Positions 53,447-62,618 of a DNA stretch of 64,000 nt are shown here, in pieces. A program made the translations under genes and the position numbers. The stretch lies in contig NZ_SMLC01000001.1 in assembly GCF_004349245.1 (NCBI RefSeq), positions 86,468-150,467 on the forward strand. Reading direction: 5' to 3'. Below the pieces are notes generated by a model. The model was not told where the DNA came from. It did no database searches and saw only the letters and a list, made by a program, of their open reading frames with translations. How positions within the stretch are numbered: position 1 is the first letter of the stretch; the number at the start of each line of letters is the position of its first letter. This DNA is from Actinomadura sp. 6K520. Lineage in GTDB: Bacteria > Actinomycetota > Actinomycetes > Streptosporangiales > Streptosporangiaceae.

Positions 53447-54733
53447 TTACGAACGGCGTGCGACGACGGCGTCGCGGCCGAGACCCCTGAGGGAGGCGTC
53501 CAGCACCTGCGCGGTATGCGCGATCGCGATGCCGGCGCCGCGCCGGCGCAGCGCGGTGGCGATCTGCATGGAGCAGCCGGGGTTGGCTGCGACCAGTAGT
53601 TCGGCGCCCGTGGCGTCCACGTTCACCGCCTTGCGGTCGCCGAGTTCACCGGCGGCCGCAGGCTGGAAAAGGTTATAGGTTCCCGCGGAACCGCAGCAGA
53701 TGTCGGGTTCGGCGATCTCCCGGACGGTCAGCTCCGGAATCCCCGCCAGCAGCGCGCGTGGCTGGCTGCGAACGCCCTGCGCATGGGCGAGGTGGCACGC
53801 GTCGTGGTAGGCGACCGTGACCGGAAGTGGACGCCGTTCCGCGCGGGGGCCGAGCTCCACGAGGAACTCGGCGAGGTCCCGGGTCCTGGCCGACACCGCG
53901 TCCGCCCGCCTTGCCCAGGCGGGGTCGTCGGCGAGGAGCGCCCGGTAGTCCTTCATCGCCGACCCGCAGCCCGCGGAGTTGACCACGATGACGTCGACGG
54001 ACTCGAACGTCTCGATCGTCCGGCGGGCGAAGGCGCGGGCCTCGTCCTCGCGGCCCGAGTGCAGGGACAGCGCCCCGCAGCACCCCTGGGCCCTGGGGAT
54101 GACCACGTCGCAGCCTTCGAGGGCCAGGACGCGGGCGGTGGCGGCGTTGACGCCGGGGAAGAACTCGCCCTGCACGCACCCGGTGAGCATCCCGACCGTC
54201 GCGCGGCGCTCGCCGCGGGCGGCGACCCGTTCCGGAAGCCGCCGGGCCTTGCCGAGCGGCGGGGTGAGCCGTTCCATCGCCGCCACGGACGGCGAGATGC
54301 GCTCCAGGACGCCGCTGCGCCGGACGAGCCGCTCCAGCCCCGACTTCTGGTACGCGCGCAGCGGGCCGCGCAGGGCACGGAGCCGGCGCTTGTACGGGAA
54401 AAGCTGGAAGACCATCTCCCGTATGGCCTTCTCCTTCAGCGGACGTTCGTGCTCGCGTTCGACGTCGGCCCGGGTCAGCTCTATGAGCCGGTCGTACTGC
54501 ACCCCGGAGGGGCAGGACGTCACGCAGGCCATGCAACCGAGGCAGGCGTCGAAATGCTCGACCATCGGGCCGCTGAGCGGTTCGCCGTCCGCGTGCTGCT
54601 GCATGAGGTGGATGCGGCCCCTGGGCGAGTCCATCTCCTCGCCCCACAGGACGTAGGTGGGGCACGTCGGCAGGCAGAAACCGCAGTGCACGCAGTCATC
54701 GAGCAGTTTCGGCAGGTCGTCGTGGGCGCTCAT
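53447..54733 (-). CDS. glcF: Glycolate oxidase iron-sulfur subunit GlcF
   Basis: 428-aa electron-transfer subunit. Two 4Fe-4S motifs sit at C14-C17-C20-C24 and C64-C67-C70-C74. Two CCG domains follow, with GCCGALSLHSG and ICCGSAGTYN. It passes electrons from the FAD subunits to the membrane pool. The ATG at 54733 shares one base with the glcE stop (TGATG). It is the last gene of glcDEF. The frame is open further upstream but runs into glcE. Confidence 0.92.
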   Translation of the reverse strand: MSAHDDLPKLLDDCVHCGFCLPTCPTYVLWGEEMDSPRGRIHLMQQHADGEPLSGPMVEHFDACLGCMACVTSCPSGVQYDRLIELTRADVEREHERPLKEKAIREMVFQLFPYKRRLRALRGPLRAYQKSGLERLVRRSGVLERISPSVAAMERLTPPLGKARRLPERVAARGERRATVGMLTGCVQGEFFPGVNAATARVLALEGCDVVIPRAQGCCGALSLHSGREDEARAFARRTIETFESVDVIVVNSAGCGSAMKDYRALLADDPAWARRADAVSARTRDLAEFLVELGPRAERRPLPVTVAYHDACHLAHAQGVRSQPRALLAGIPELTVREIAEPDICCGSAGTYNLFQPAAAGELGDRKAVNVDATGAELLVAANPGCSMQIATALRRRGAGIAIAHTAQVLDASLRGLGRDAVVARRS

Positions 54734-55929
54734 CAGATGCCTCCAACGAAACGGCCGGGGGACAGCCGATGATCCGGGTCGAACTGGTCCTTCACACGCC
54801 GCATCAACGCGAGTGCCGGAACCGGGCCCCACACGTCGATCTCGTCGCGCACCTCTTGGGGGGCGTAGCGGACGACGGCACTGCCACGGTACCTGCTCAG
54901 GCATGACCTAAGGCGGTCCAGAGTGGCGGCCACCTGGTCCGGGGGCATACCGGCGGGGAGCCCCACATGGCCGTGGCCGCTCCCACTCCATGTCGCGGCG
55001 GCCTCGGAGCCGAGCAGGGTGAGAAGGTCGCGCAAGGCGGGCGGCGGGGCGCTGATGCCGATGAGGGTGGTGCCGTCCGGGTACTGCCCCCAGCCGTCCG
55101 GTGCTGTCTCGGAGATCTCCGTACGCTCGCCGAGGAGCTCCTTGGTCTGGTGGGCGCGCGTGTCCACACCTTCTGGGACGCCCTCCAGCAGGACGGCGAC
55201 CGTCCCAGGGTTGATGTACTCCACTGCGCTGGGCGCCACGGGCGAGTGCAGGACGCTCTGCACGGCGTCATGCGCCTCTTCGGGGCCGCTCACGGCGCAC
55301 GTCACGTACGCGTGGGCCGCTGACAGGGGATGCAGCCGGAACGTGGCCTCGACGATCAGTCCGAGGGTTCCGTACGAGCCGGAGAAGAGCCGCCCGAGGT
55401 CGTACCCGGCGACGTTCTTGACGACTTTGCCGCCGGAACGCGCGACCTGGCCGTCCGCCCGGACGATCGTCAACCCGATGATCAGGTTGCGCGGCGTCCC
55501 GTACAGCGTGCGGAACGGACCGGCCTCGCCCGTGGCGATCGTCCCGCCGACCGTGGAACCGGGCAGGGGGACATCGAGGGCGAGCCGCTGCCCGCCTTCC
55601 GCGAGCTGCGCACCGAGCCGCTCCAGCGGCAGCCCGGCCTGCGCCTTCGCGACCAGGTCTCCCTCGGCGTGCTCGATGAGACCGTCCAGCCGGTGGGTGT
55701 CGACGAGCAGCTCGCACCGCTCCGGAGGCGTCCCCCAGTCCAGGCGGGTCTCGGCGCCGCGCGGGATGACGGCGAGCCCCTTCTCGGCGGCCACGCGCAT
55801 GACGTCGGCGGCCTCGGCCACGTTCTTCGGCGCGGCGACGACGGAGGGCTCGACACCGAGCACGCCGTCCGCCGGCTCGCCGGGACGCACATCGCCGCAC
55901 ACCTTCGCCAGGGCGTCCAGGGGCTGCAT
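54733..55929 (-). CDS. glcE: Glycolate oxidase FAD-binding subunit GlcE
   Basis: 398-aa FAD-binding (PCMH-type) subunit with PLPGSTVGGTIATGEAGPFRTLYGTPRN as the nucleotide-site run and NVAGYDLGRLFSGSYGTLGLIVEATFRL after it. It forms part of the glycolate dehydrogenase complex with GlcD and GlcF. Both ends overlap neighbours by one base (TGATG). Codon use between about 54900 and 55300 is somewhat less GC-biased than in glcD. Confidence 0.9.
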   Translation of the reverse strand: MQPLDALAKVCGDVRPGEPADGVLGVEPSVVAAPKNVAEAADVMRVAAEKGLAVIPRGAETRLDWGTPPERCELLVDTHRLDGLIEHAEGDLVAKAQAGLPLERLGAQLAEGGQRLALDVPLPGSTVGGTIATGEAGPFRTLYGTPRNLIIGLTIVRADGQVARSGGKVVKNVAGYDLGRLFSGSYGTLGLIVEATFRLHPLSAAHAYVTCAVSGPEEAHDAVQSVLHSPVAPSAVEYINPGTVAVLLEGVPEGVDTRAHQTKELLGERTEISETAPDGWGQYPDGTTLIGISAPPPALRDLLTLLGSEAAATWSGSGHGHVGLPAGMPPDQVAATLDRLRSCLSRYRGSAVVRYAPQEVRDEIDVWGPVPALALMRRVKDQFDPDHRLSPGRFVGGI

Positions 55930-57377
55930 CAGAAGAGGTCCGCCTTTCCCTCGAACGGATGGGGCCCCTTGCGCACGCCGGGCACCTCACCGCACAGGCG
56001 CGGAGTGGGGAACACCTTGCCCGGGTTGCACAGGTTCCCGGGGTCGAAGCCGCAGCGCACCATCTGCATCGTGTCCAGGTCCGTGTCGGTGAACATGCGC
56101 GGCATGTAGCGGGACTTGTCCACGCCCACGCCGTGCTCTCCCGTGATGGACCCGCCGTGCTCGATGCACAGGTCGAGGATCGCGCCCGACACCTCCTCCG
56201 CGCGTTCCGCCGCGCCTTCCTCCGCGTCGTCGAACAGCACCAGCGGATGCAGGTTGCCGTCGCCCGCGTGGAACACGTTGGCGACCCGCACGCCCGACTC
56301 CGCCGACAGCGCGTCGATGCGCGCCAGCACCCGGGGCAGCGCCGTCCGGGGGATGACGCCGTCCTGCACGATGTAGGCGGGGCTGATGCGCCCGACCGCG
56401 GCGAACGCGGACTTGCGCCCCTTCCAGATCAGCGCCCGCTCCGCGTCGTCCGCGGCGACGCGGATCTCGAAGGCGCCCGCGTCCTCGCACAACCGCCGGA
56501 CCTCGGCGAACTGGGCCGCGACCTCCGTTTCGGGGCCGTCCAGCTCCACGATCAGCACCGAGCCGGCGCCCGGCGGGTACCCGCAGCGCACCGCGGCCTC
56601 CGCGGCCTCGATCGACAGCGCGTCCATCATCTCGATCGCCGCCGGCACGACGCCCGCCCCGATGATCGCCGACACCGCGGTGCCGCCCGCCTCGATCGAG
56701 TCGAACGCCGCCAGCAGCGTCTGCACGGTCTCGGGCACCCGCGTCAGCCGCACCGTGATCTTGGTGGTGATGCCGATCGTGCCCTCCGCCCCGACGAACA
56801 CGCCCAGCAGGTCGTAGCCCGGCGCGTCCGCCGCCAGCTCGACCAGCTCGCCGTCCGGCGTCACCACCTCGCAGGCCAGCACGTGATGCGCGGTGAACCC
56901 GTACTTCAGGCAGTGCGCGCCGCCGGAGTTCTCCGCGACGTTCCCGCCCACCGAGCAGATCTGCTGGCTGGACGGGTCGGGCGCGAAGTAGTACCCGTAC
57001 GGCTGGACGGCCCGCGTGACGTCCAGATTGATCACGCCGGGCTCCACCACGGCCCGCTGCCCCGGGATGTCGATCTCCAGGATCCGCCGCATGCGGGACG
57101 TGACGATCAGCACCCCGTCCGCCCGCGGCAGCGCCCCGCCGGACAGTCCCGTCCCCGACCCCCGCGCGACGTACGGGACTCCGGCCGCCACGCATTCCCG
57201 CACCACCGCGGCGACCTGCTCGGCGTCGTCGGGCAGCACCACGATCGCGGGCGTGGCCCGGTGGTTCATCAGCCCGTCGCACTCGTACGTGCGGAGCCGC
57301 ACCGGATCGGTGATGACGCCCTCACTCCCGAGAAGCGCCGCCAGCCGACCCTCCAGCACTGCGAGCCGCGGTTCCAT
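55929..57377 (-). CDS. glcD: Glycolate oxidase catalytic flavoprotein GlcD
   Basis: 482-aa FAD-linked oxidase. FAD_binding_4 domain (about 45-180; YVARGSGTGLSGGALP and VGGNVAENSGGAHCLKYG) and a C-terminal oxidase domain with VFHAGDGNLHP and GEHGVGVDK. It oxidises glycolate (or D-lactate-like 2-hydroxy acids) to glyoxylate. The ATG at 57377, 10 bases after GGAGGAG, is preferred to a GTG nine bases earlier, which sits too close to that site. It is the first gene of glcDEF. D-lactate dehydrogenase is an alternative activity, but glcE, glcF and the malate synthase beside it argue for glycolate. Confidence 0.9.
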   Translation of the reverse strand: MEPRLAVLEGRLAALLGSEGVITDPVRLRTYECDGLMNHRATPAIVVLPDDAEQVAAVVRECVAAGVPYVARGSGTGLSGGALPRADGVLIVTSRMRRILEIDIPGQRAVVEPGVINLDVTRAVQPYGYYFAPDPSSQQICSVGGNVAENSGGAHCLKYGFTAHHVLACEVVTPDGELVELAADAPGYDLLGVFVGAEGTIGITTKITVRLTRVPETVQTLLAAFDSIEAGGTAVSAIIGAGVVPAAIEMMDALSIEAAEAAVRCGYPPGAGSVLIVELDGPETEVAAQFAEVRRLCEDAGAFEIRVAADDAERALIWKGRKSAFAAVGRISPAYIVQDGVIPRTALPRVLARIDALSAESGVRVANVFHAGDGNLHPLVLFDDAEEGAAERAEEVSGAILDLCIEHGGSITGEHGVGVDKSRYMPRMFTDTDLDTMQMVRCGFDPGNLCNPGKVFPTPRLCGEVPGVRKGPHPFEGKADLF

Positions 57378-57491
57378 CACTCCCACTCTCCTCCGCCGGA
57401 AACAGCGGGATCATGCCCGACGGTCTCCAGGGGACTAGTCAGTGGCAAGCCGACCTGCATATCGCGCGGAGCGGCGTAAATGATCGCCCCA

Positions 57492-57540
57492 CGGGTCGTG
57501 CGGCCGGAGGTCGCTCTGCGACCGGAGGCCGCACGACCCG
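57492..57540. repeat. Large hairpin 1 in aceB-glcD gap
   Basis: A perfect 14-bp stem (57492-57505 with 57527-57540), a symmetric GGA/GGA internal loop, a perfect 6-bp inner stem (GGTCGC/GCGACC) and a TCT loop. Confidence 0.8.
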
Positions 57541-57541
57541 C

Positions 57542-57598
57542 CGCACGGCGAGCCGTTTCACGAGACGCGGAGCGGATCGGGAAACGGTTCGCCGTGCG
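57542..57598. repeat. Large hairpin 2 in aceB-glcD gap
   Basis: An 18-bp stem (57542-57559 with 57581-57598) that includes one G-T pair, with a 21-base loop. It begins two bases after hairpin 1. Confidence 0.8.
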
Positions 57599-57602
57599 CA
57601 AC

Positions 57603-57630
57603 GGGGGTTCCAGGGGGTCGCCCCCCTGGG
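57603..57630. repeat. Palindromic element, copy 2 (downstream of aceB)
   Basis: Same unit as the element inside lhr at 25654-25682, here with one extra base pair in the stem. It lies 4 bases from the aceB stop and may serve as its terminator. Confidence 0.7.
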
Positions 57631-57633
57631 AGA

Positions 57634-59241
57634 CTAAGGAAACTGCTGGTAGGCGGGAATCGTCAGGAACTCGGAGTATTCGTCGGCGAGGGTGACCTCC
57701 TTGAAGAGGGTCACGGCCTGGTTGTAGCGGGGCTCGTTGTAGGCGTCGCCGAGCTCGTCGCGGATCTTGCCGAGTTCCTCGTCGAGGAGCTGCTCGACCC
57801 ACTCCTTGGTGATCTTCCGGCCGTCGGCGGTGGAGACGCCGTTGTAGATCCACTGCCACACCTGCGAGCGGGAGATCTCGGCGGTCGCGGCGTCCTCCAT
57901 CAGGTTGTGGATGGCCACGGCGCCGGCGCCGTCCAGCCAGGTGGCGAGGTAGCGCAGCGCGACGTCGATGTTGTTGCGCAGCCCGCTCTCGGTGATCTCA
58001 CCGGGGGTCGCCTTGATGTTGAGCAGGTCGGCGGCGGAAACGTCGACGTCCTCGCGGAGCCGGTCGAGCTGGTTCGGCCTGTCGCCGAGGACGCCGTCGA
58101 AGACCTCCCGGCAGATGGGGACGAGGTCGGGGTGGGCGACCCAGGAGCCGTCGAAGCCGTCGCCGGACTCGCGGTTCTTGTCGGCCCGGACCTTCTCCAG
58201 GGCGACCTTGTTGACCTCCTCGTCGCGGCGGGACGGGATGAAGGCCGCCATGCCGCCGATCGCGTGCGCGCCGCGCTTGTGGCACGAGCGGACGAGCAGT
58301 TCGGTGTAGGCCCGCATGAACGGGGCGGTCATCGTGATGGCGTTGCGCTCGGGGAGGATGAAGTCCGCGCCCCGGTCCCGGAACTTCTTGATCACCGAGA
58401 AGAGGTAGTCCCAGCGGCCGGCGTTCAGCCCGGCGGAGTGGTCGCGCAGCTCGTAGAGGATCTCCTCCATCTCGAACGCGGCCGGGATCGTCTCGATCAG
58501 GACGGTCGCGCGGATGGTGCCGCGCGGGACGCCGAGGTGGTCCTGGGCGAGGTTGAACGCGTCGTTCCAGAGCCGGGCCTCGAGGTGGCTCTCCATCTTC
58601 GGCAGGTAGTAGTAGGGGCCCTTGCCCTTGTCGAGCTGGCGGCGGGCGCAGTGGAAGAAGTACAGCCCGAAGTCGAACAGGGAGCCGGACATGGGCTCGC
58701 CGTCGACGAGGAGGTGCTTCTCGTCCAGGTGCCAGCCGCGCGGCCGGACGACGATGGTCGCGAGTTCGCCGTCGTCCTTGAGCGCGTAGGACTTGCCGCT
58801 CTTGGCGTCGGTGAAGTCGATGGTGCGGTCGAGGGCGTCCCTGAGGTTGAGCTGGCCCTCGATCATGTTGTCCCACAGCGGCGTGTTGGCGTCCTCGAAG
58901 TCGGCCAGCCACACCTTGGCGCCCGAGTTGAGCGCGTTGATGGTCATCTTCCGGTCCGTCGGGCCGGTGATCTCGACCCGGCGGTCCTCGAGACCGGGTG
59001 CGGGCTCGGCGACGCGCCAGGAGCCGTCCTCCCGGATGCTCGCGGTCTCCGGCAGGAAGTCGAGCGTCCCGCCCGCGGTGAGCGCGCGCTGGCGGTCGGC
59101 CCGCGCGCCGAGGAGTTCCTTGCGCCGCGCGCCGAGCGCGCGCTGCAGGGCGGCGAGCAGGCCGAGCGCCTCGGGGGTCAGGATCTCCTCGTACCGCTCG
59201 CCGAGGGGCCCGGTGACCTCGATGCCTTCCAGTCCAGCCAT
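57634..59241 (-). CDS. aceB: Malate synthase A
   Basis: 535-aa enzyme that condenses glyoxylate with acetyl-CoA to malate. Landmarks are [41 protein letters not shown] and [12 protein letters not shown], and the length fits isoform A rather than the ~720-aa G form. AAAGGGCAGG lies before the ATG. No isocitrate lyase gene is in view; the adjacent glcDEF would supply glyoxylate. An IclR/AllR-like box lies 10 bases upstream of the start codon. Confidence 0.95.
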   Translation of the reverse strand: MAGLEGIEVTGPLGERYEEILTPEALGLLAALQRALGARRKELLGARADRQRALTAGGTLDFLPETASIREDGSWRVAEPAPGLEDRRVEITGPTDRKMTINALNSGAKVWLADFEDANTPLWDNMIEGQLNLRDALDRTIDFTDAKSGKSYALKDDGELATIVVRPRGWHLDEKHLLVDGEPMSGSLFDFGLYFFHCARRQLDKGKGPYYYLPKMESHLEARLWNDAFNLAQDHLGVPRGTIRATVLIETIPAAFEMEEILYELRDHSAGLNAGRWDYLFSVIKKFRDRGADFILPERNAITMTAPFMRAYTELLVRSCHKRGAHAIGGMAAFIPSRRDEEVNKVALEKVRADKNRESGDGFDGSWVAHPDLVPICREVFDGVLGDRPNQLDRLREDVDVSAADLLNIKATPGEITESGLRNNIDVALRYLATWLDGAGAVAIHNLMEDAATAEISRSQVWQWIYNGVSTADGRKITKEWVEQLLDEELGKIRDELGDAYNEPRYNQAVTLFKEVTLADEYSEFLTIPAYQQFP

Positions 59242-59251
59242 CTGCCTGCCC

Positions 59252-59266
59252 TTTCGTATAGCGAAA
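59252..59266 (-). promoter_or_regulatory. IclR/AllR-like operator upstream of aceB
   Basis: TTTCGTATAGCGAAA is a perfect 5-bp inverted repeat around TATAG, close to the TTTCGNNNNNCGAAA pattern of IclR-family repressors that respond to glyoxylate or allantoate. It overlaps the aceB leader. Confidence 0.55.
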
Positions 59267-59469
59267 TTCCAGTTCTGTTATGTGGAGACGTTACTCGGCG
59301 GCGCCGAGCCCGGTCAAAGCGGGTTCGCCCGTCCGCACCACCTTTCTCGGCAGACCTCCCCGCGCGCGCTTGCGTCAACCCCGGGCGATAAGCACGTGAC
59401 CACCGGGGACCGCCCGTGAGACGATCCACGGGAAGATACGGCCGCATGGCGGCGTTCTACCGAGGACAT

Positions 59470-60924
59470 ATGACTCAACCTTTTTCTGCAGACCAGGACC
59501 ACGCCACGGACGAGTTCGAGCCCCAGGACCCGGCCGAGACCGACCCCATGACGGGGGAACTCGACCTTGAGGACCGGCGGGCACTGCGCCGCGTCGCGGG
59601 CCTCTCCACCGAGCTCACCGACATCACCGAGGTCGAGTACCGCGCCCTGCGGCTGGAACGGGTCGTCCTCGTGGGCGTCTGGACGGACGGAACGGCCGAG
59701 ACGGCCGAGAACTCCCTCCGCGAACTGGCGCTCCTCGCCGAGACCGCCGGCTCGGAGGTGCTCGAAGGGCTCGTCCAGCGCCGTTCCCGCCCCGACCCGG
59801 CCACCTACATCGGCTCCGGCAAGGCCGCGGAGGTGCGCGACATCGTCATCGCCACCGGCGCCGACACCGTCATCTGCGACGGCGAGCTGGCTCCGAGCCA
59901 GCTGCGGCACCTGGAGGAGACCGTCCAGGTCAAGGTGATCGACCGGACCGCGCTGATCCTCGACATCTTCGCCCAGCACGCCAAGAGCCGCGAAGGCAAG
60001 GCGCAGGTCGAGCTCGCGCAGCTCGACTACCTGCTGCCGCGGCTGCGCGGCTGGGGCGGCAACCTGTCCCGGCAGGTCGGCGGGCGCGCCGCCGGCGGCA
60101 TCGGGATCGGCGGCCGCGGCCCCGGGGAGACCAAGATCGAGCTGGACCGGCGGCGGATCCGCACCCGGATGGCCAAGCTGCGCCGGCAGCTCGCGGGCAT
60201 GTCCACGGCGCGCGACACCAAGCGGGGCGAGCGCCGCCGCAACGCGGTGCCCGCCGTCGCCATCGCCGGCTACACCAACGCGGGCAAGTCGTCCCTGCTG
60301 AACCGGCTCACCGGCGCCGGGGTGCTGGTGGAGAACGCGCTGTTCGCCACCCTGGACCCGACCGTCCGGCGCGCCGAGACGCCCGGCGGCCGCGCCTACA
60401 CCCTCGCCGACACCGTCGGTTTCGTCCGGCATCTGCCGCACCAGCTCGTCGAGGCGTTCCGCTCGACGCTGGAGGAGGTCACCGACGCCGGGCTGGTCCT
60501 GCACGTCGTGGACGGCTCCGACGCCGACCCCGAGGCGCAGCTCGACGCGGTCCGCGAGGTCCTGCGCGACATCGGCGCCGACGAGATCCCCGAGATCGTC
60601 GTCATCAACAAGGCCGACGCCGCCGACGACCTCACGATCGCCCGGCTGCAGCGCCGGGAGCCGCACAGCGTCGTCGTGTCGGCCCGCACCGGGTTCGGCA
60701 TCGAGGCGCTGCGGGCCGCCATCGAGGCGGACCTGCCGGGACTGGAGACCGAACTCCGTGCCCTGGTGCCCTACGACCGCGGCGACCTCGTCGCGCAGGT
60801 GCACGAGCGCGGTGAGGTCCTCAAGCAGGAGCACCTGGCCGACGGCACCATGCTCCACGCCCGGGTCCCGGCCGACCTCGCCGGGGAACTGGCCGGGTTC
60901 GAGGCCGTCGCCCCGACCGTCTGA
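59470..60924 (+). CDS. hflX: GTPase HflX
   Basis: 484-aa ribosome-associated GTPase that splits stalled or hibernating 70S ribosomes under stress. The N-terminal HflX domain contains GSGKAAEVRDIVIATGADTVI and a glycine-rich linker (GGRAAGGIGIGGRGPGETKIE). The G domain has G1 GYTNAGKS (267-274), G3 DTVGF and G4 NKAD. ATG 59470 (MTQPFSADQD) is preferred, with GAGGA just upstream; ATG 59446 is possible. A clear terminator follows. Confidence 0.92.
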   Translation: MTQPFSADQDHATDEFEPQDPAETDPMTGELDLEDRRALRRVAGLSTELTDITEVEYRALRLERVVLVGVWTDGTAETAENSLRELALLAETAGSEVLEGLVQRRSRPDPATYIGSGKAAEVRDIVIATGADTVICDGELAPSQLRHLEETVQVKVIDRTALILDIFAQHAKSREGKAQVELAQLDYLLPRLRGWGGNLSRQVGGRAAGGIGIGGRGPGETKIELDRRRIRTRMAKLRRQLAGMSTARDTKRGERRRNAVPAVAIAGYTNAGKSSLLNRLTGAGVLVENALFATLDPTVRRAETPGGRAYTLADTVGFVRHLPHQLVEAFRSTLEEVTDAGLVLHVVDGSDADPEAQLDAVREVLRDIGADEIPEIVVINKADAADDLTIARLQRREPHSVVVSARTGFGIEALRAAIEADLPGLETELRALVPYDRGDLVAQVHERGEVLKQEHLADGTMLHARVPADLAGELAGFEAVAPTV

Positions 60925-60928
60925 CGAT

Positions 60929-60961
60929 CCCGTCCGGTCCCCGGAGGGCCGGACGGGTTTT
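60929..60961 (+). terminator. Terminator after hflX
   Basis: A 9-bp stem CCCGTCCGG/CCGGACGGG (60929-60937 with 60949-60957) is followed by TTTT and then a second T-run, a close match to an intrinsic terminator. Confidence 0.85.
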
Positions 60962-61382
60962 CGGGGTTTTCGGGCCGTTCGGGACGTGTTTCGGACGCGT
61001 CTGGAAGTCGCCGCCGGTCCCCGAACGGTGACAGCTTCCCCAATCGGCTTGACGGTCCGGTTGAAATCCGTACGGTCGTAGAGCTAGGGGCGGGGTGATG
61101 GCTGTCGATGCGCTGCGATCAGAGGTTGTCGGACGGGCCTTCAGTGCACTACCGTGACGAAACCGATATCTCCGGTCTCATTGCCATTGGTTGTCGCCCG
61201 GCCACCCGATTCACCCGTGGTGAATCGTCGGCATCCGGTCGGCGGTTCGGATCGAGAGCAGGTGGCCCATTCCATGGCAGGTCCGAACTCGCGAGCGAGA
61301 GCAGGTGCCCCGCGGCGCCGCGCCACGGCGTCCGGTACCGCGCTGAGACGCGCTCCACGGCCCTGGCCGGGTCGGTGACGCC
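60962..61382 (+). other. Long leader region of the HutI-like gene
   Basis: 421 bases without a supported full-size gene. It contains the candidate promoter at 61049-61076 and a possible 19-codon leader peptide (61098-61157, ATG after a G-rich site, stop at 61157). The stretch to 61382 has several weak palindromes and no certain structure. Confidence 0.4.
61049..61076 (+). promoter_or_regulatory. Candidate sigma-70-type promoter
   Basis: TTGACG (61049-61054), a 16-base spacer, and TACGGT (61071-61076) resemble housekeeping actinomycete promoters. It would give a 5' leader of about 300 bases for the HutI-like gene. Confidence 0.45.
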
Positions 61383-62597
61383 ATGACCGTACGGCTGTTG
61401 ACGAACATCGGCAGGCTCTGGACGGGCACCGACGTCTGCAGCAACGCGGCGGTGCTCATCCACGACGACCGGATCGTCTGGGCCGGGCCCGCCTCCGACC
61501 TCCCGCAGCGCGTCCCGGGCATCATCGACGACATCGTCGACGTCGACCATGTCGAGAACCTGGGCGGCGGCCTGGTCACGCCAGGGCTCATCGACGCGCA
61601 CTCCCACCCCGTCTACGCGGGCAACCGGTGGGCGGAACTCGCGATGCGCACCAGCGGGTCGTCCCACTCCGCCATCACCGCGGCGGGCGGCGGCGTCAAC
61701 TCCACCGTGACCGTCACCCGGGGCACCGACCCCTGGACGCTCTGCAACGGCGTCCGCGAACGGCTCCGCCAGTGGATCCTCGCCGGGACGACCACCGTCG
61801 AGGCCAAGACCGGGTACCACCTCACCCGCGACGGCGAACTCGCCGACATCCGGATGCTGCGGTCGCTGGAGGGCGAACCGTCCATGCCGCGCATCCACGC
61901 CACGTTCCTCGCCGCGCACATCCTGCCGCCGGAGTTCTTCGGCCGCCGCCGCGACTACATCGAGGCCGTCCGGCTGTGGGCCGGCGACGCCGCCGTCGCC
62001 GGCGCCGACTCGATCGACGTCTACTGCGACGAGGGGCACTTCACCGCCGAAGAGGCCCGCGCCCTGCTGCTCACCGGCAAGCGAGCCGGCCTGAAGGCGC
62101 GCATGCACGCCTGCGCCAACGAGCGCATCGGCGCCGCCCAGGTCGCCGCCGAGGTCGGCTGCGCGTCCGCCGACCTGCTCACCCAGGCCAACGACGACGA
62201 CATCAAGGCCCTCGCCCACGCCGGCGTCACCGCCACCGTCTGCCCCGGCAGCGCCCTCAACAGCAGCCGCGCCCCGGCGCCCGTCCGGCAGATGCTCGAC
62301 CGCGGCGTCACCGTCGCCCTCGGCACCGACCACAACCCCGGCCAGTGCGGCATCACGTCCATGCCCCTCGTCATCGGGCTGTCGGTCGCCATGTTCGGCC
62401 TCAGCGTCACCGAGGCCCTCCGCGCCGCCACCCTCGGCGGCGCCGCCGCGCTCCGCGTCGGCGACCGCGGCTCACTGGCGCCCGGCATGCTCGCCGACAT
62501 CGTGCTGTGGGACGCCGACCACGAGGGCGCCTTCGCCTGGGCGTTCGGGCTGCGCGCACTGCGGATCTGGCGCGGCGGCGTCCCCGTCCAGCCGTGA
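61383..62597 (+). CDS. Imidazolonepropionase-like amidohydrolase with altered active site
   Basis: 404-aa metal-dependent hydrolase most like HutI of the histidine-degradation pathway. Metal ligands look intact: H73 and H75 (DAHSHPVYAG), H242 (ARMHACANE) and D316 (GTDHNPG). Two catalytic residues of HutI do not: the usual SADHL is SADLL (Leu at 265), and the glutamate normally three residues after the third His is displaced (HACANE). No hutU, hutG or hutH lies nearby. So it is a HutI-family enzyme with a probably different substrate, and I do not name one. DegV follows 21 bases later. Confidence 0.75.
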   Translation: MTVRLLTNIGRLWTGTDVCSNAAVLIHDDRIVWAGPASDLPQRVPGIIDDIVDVDHVENLGGGLVTPGLIDAHSHPVYAGNRWAELAMRTSGSSHSAITAAGGGVNSTVTVTRGTDPWTLCNGVRERLRQWILAGTTTVEAKTGYHLTRDGELADIRMLRSLEGEPSMPRIHATFLAAHILPPEFFGRRRDYIEAVRLWAGDAAVAGADSIDVYCDEGHFTAEEARALLLTGKRAGLKARMHACANERIGAAQVAAEVGCASADLLTQANDDDIKALAHAGVTATVCPGSALNSSRAPAPVRQMLDRGVTVALGTDHNPGQCGITSMPLVIGLSVAMFGLSVTEALRAATLGGAAALRVGDRGSLAPGMLADIVLWDADHEGAFAWAFGLRALRIWRGGVPVQP

Positions 62598-62618
62598 CGT
62601 GCCGGTAATGTCCTCACC

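Noticed and set aside
61108..61386. A 92-codon frame before the HutI-like gene
   Set aside because: Composition unlike real proteins of the window; it would overlap the next start. Only the shorter 19-codon ORF has a ribosome-binding-like site, and that is kept as speculative.
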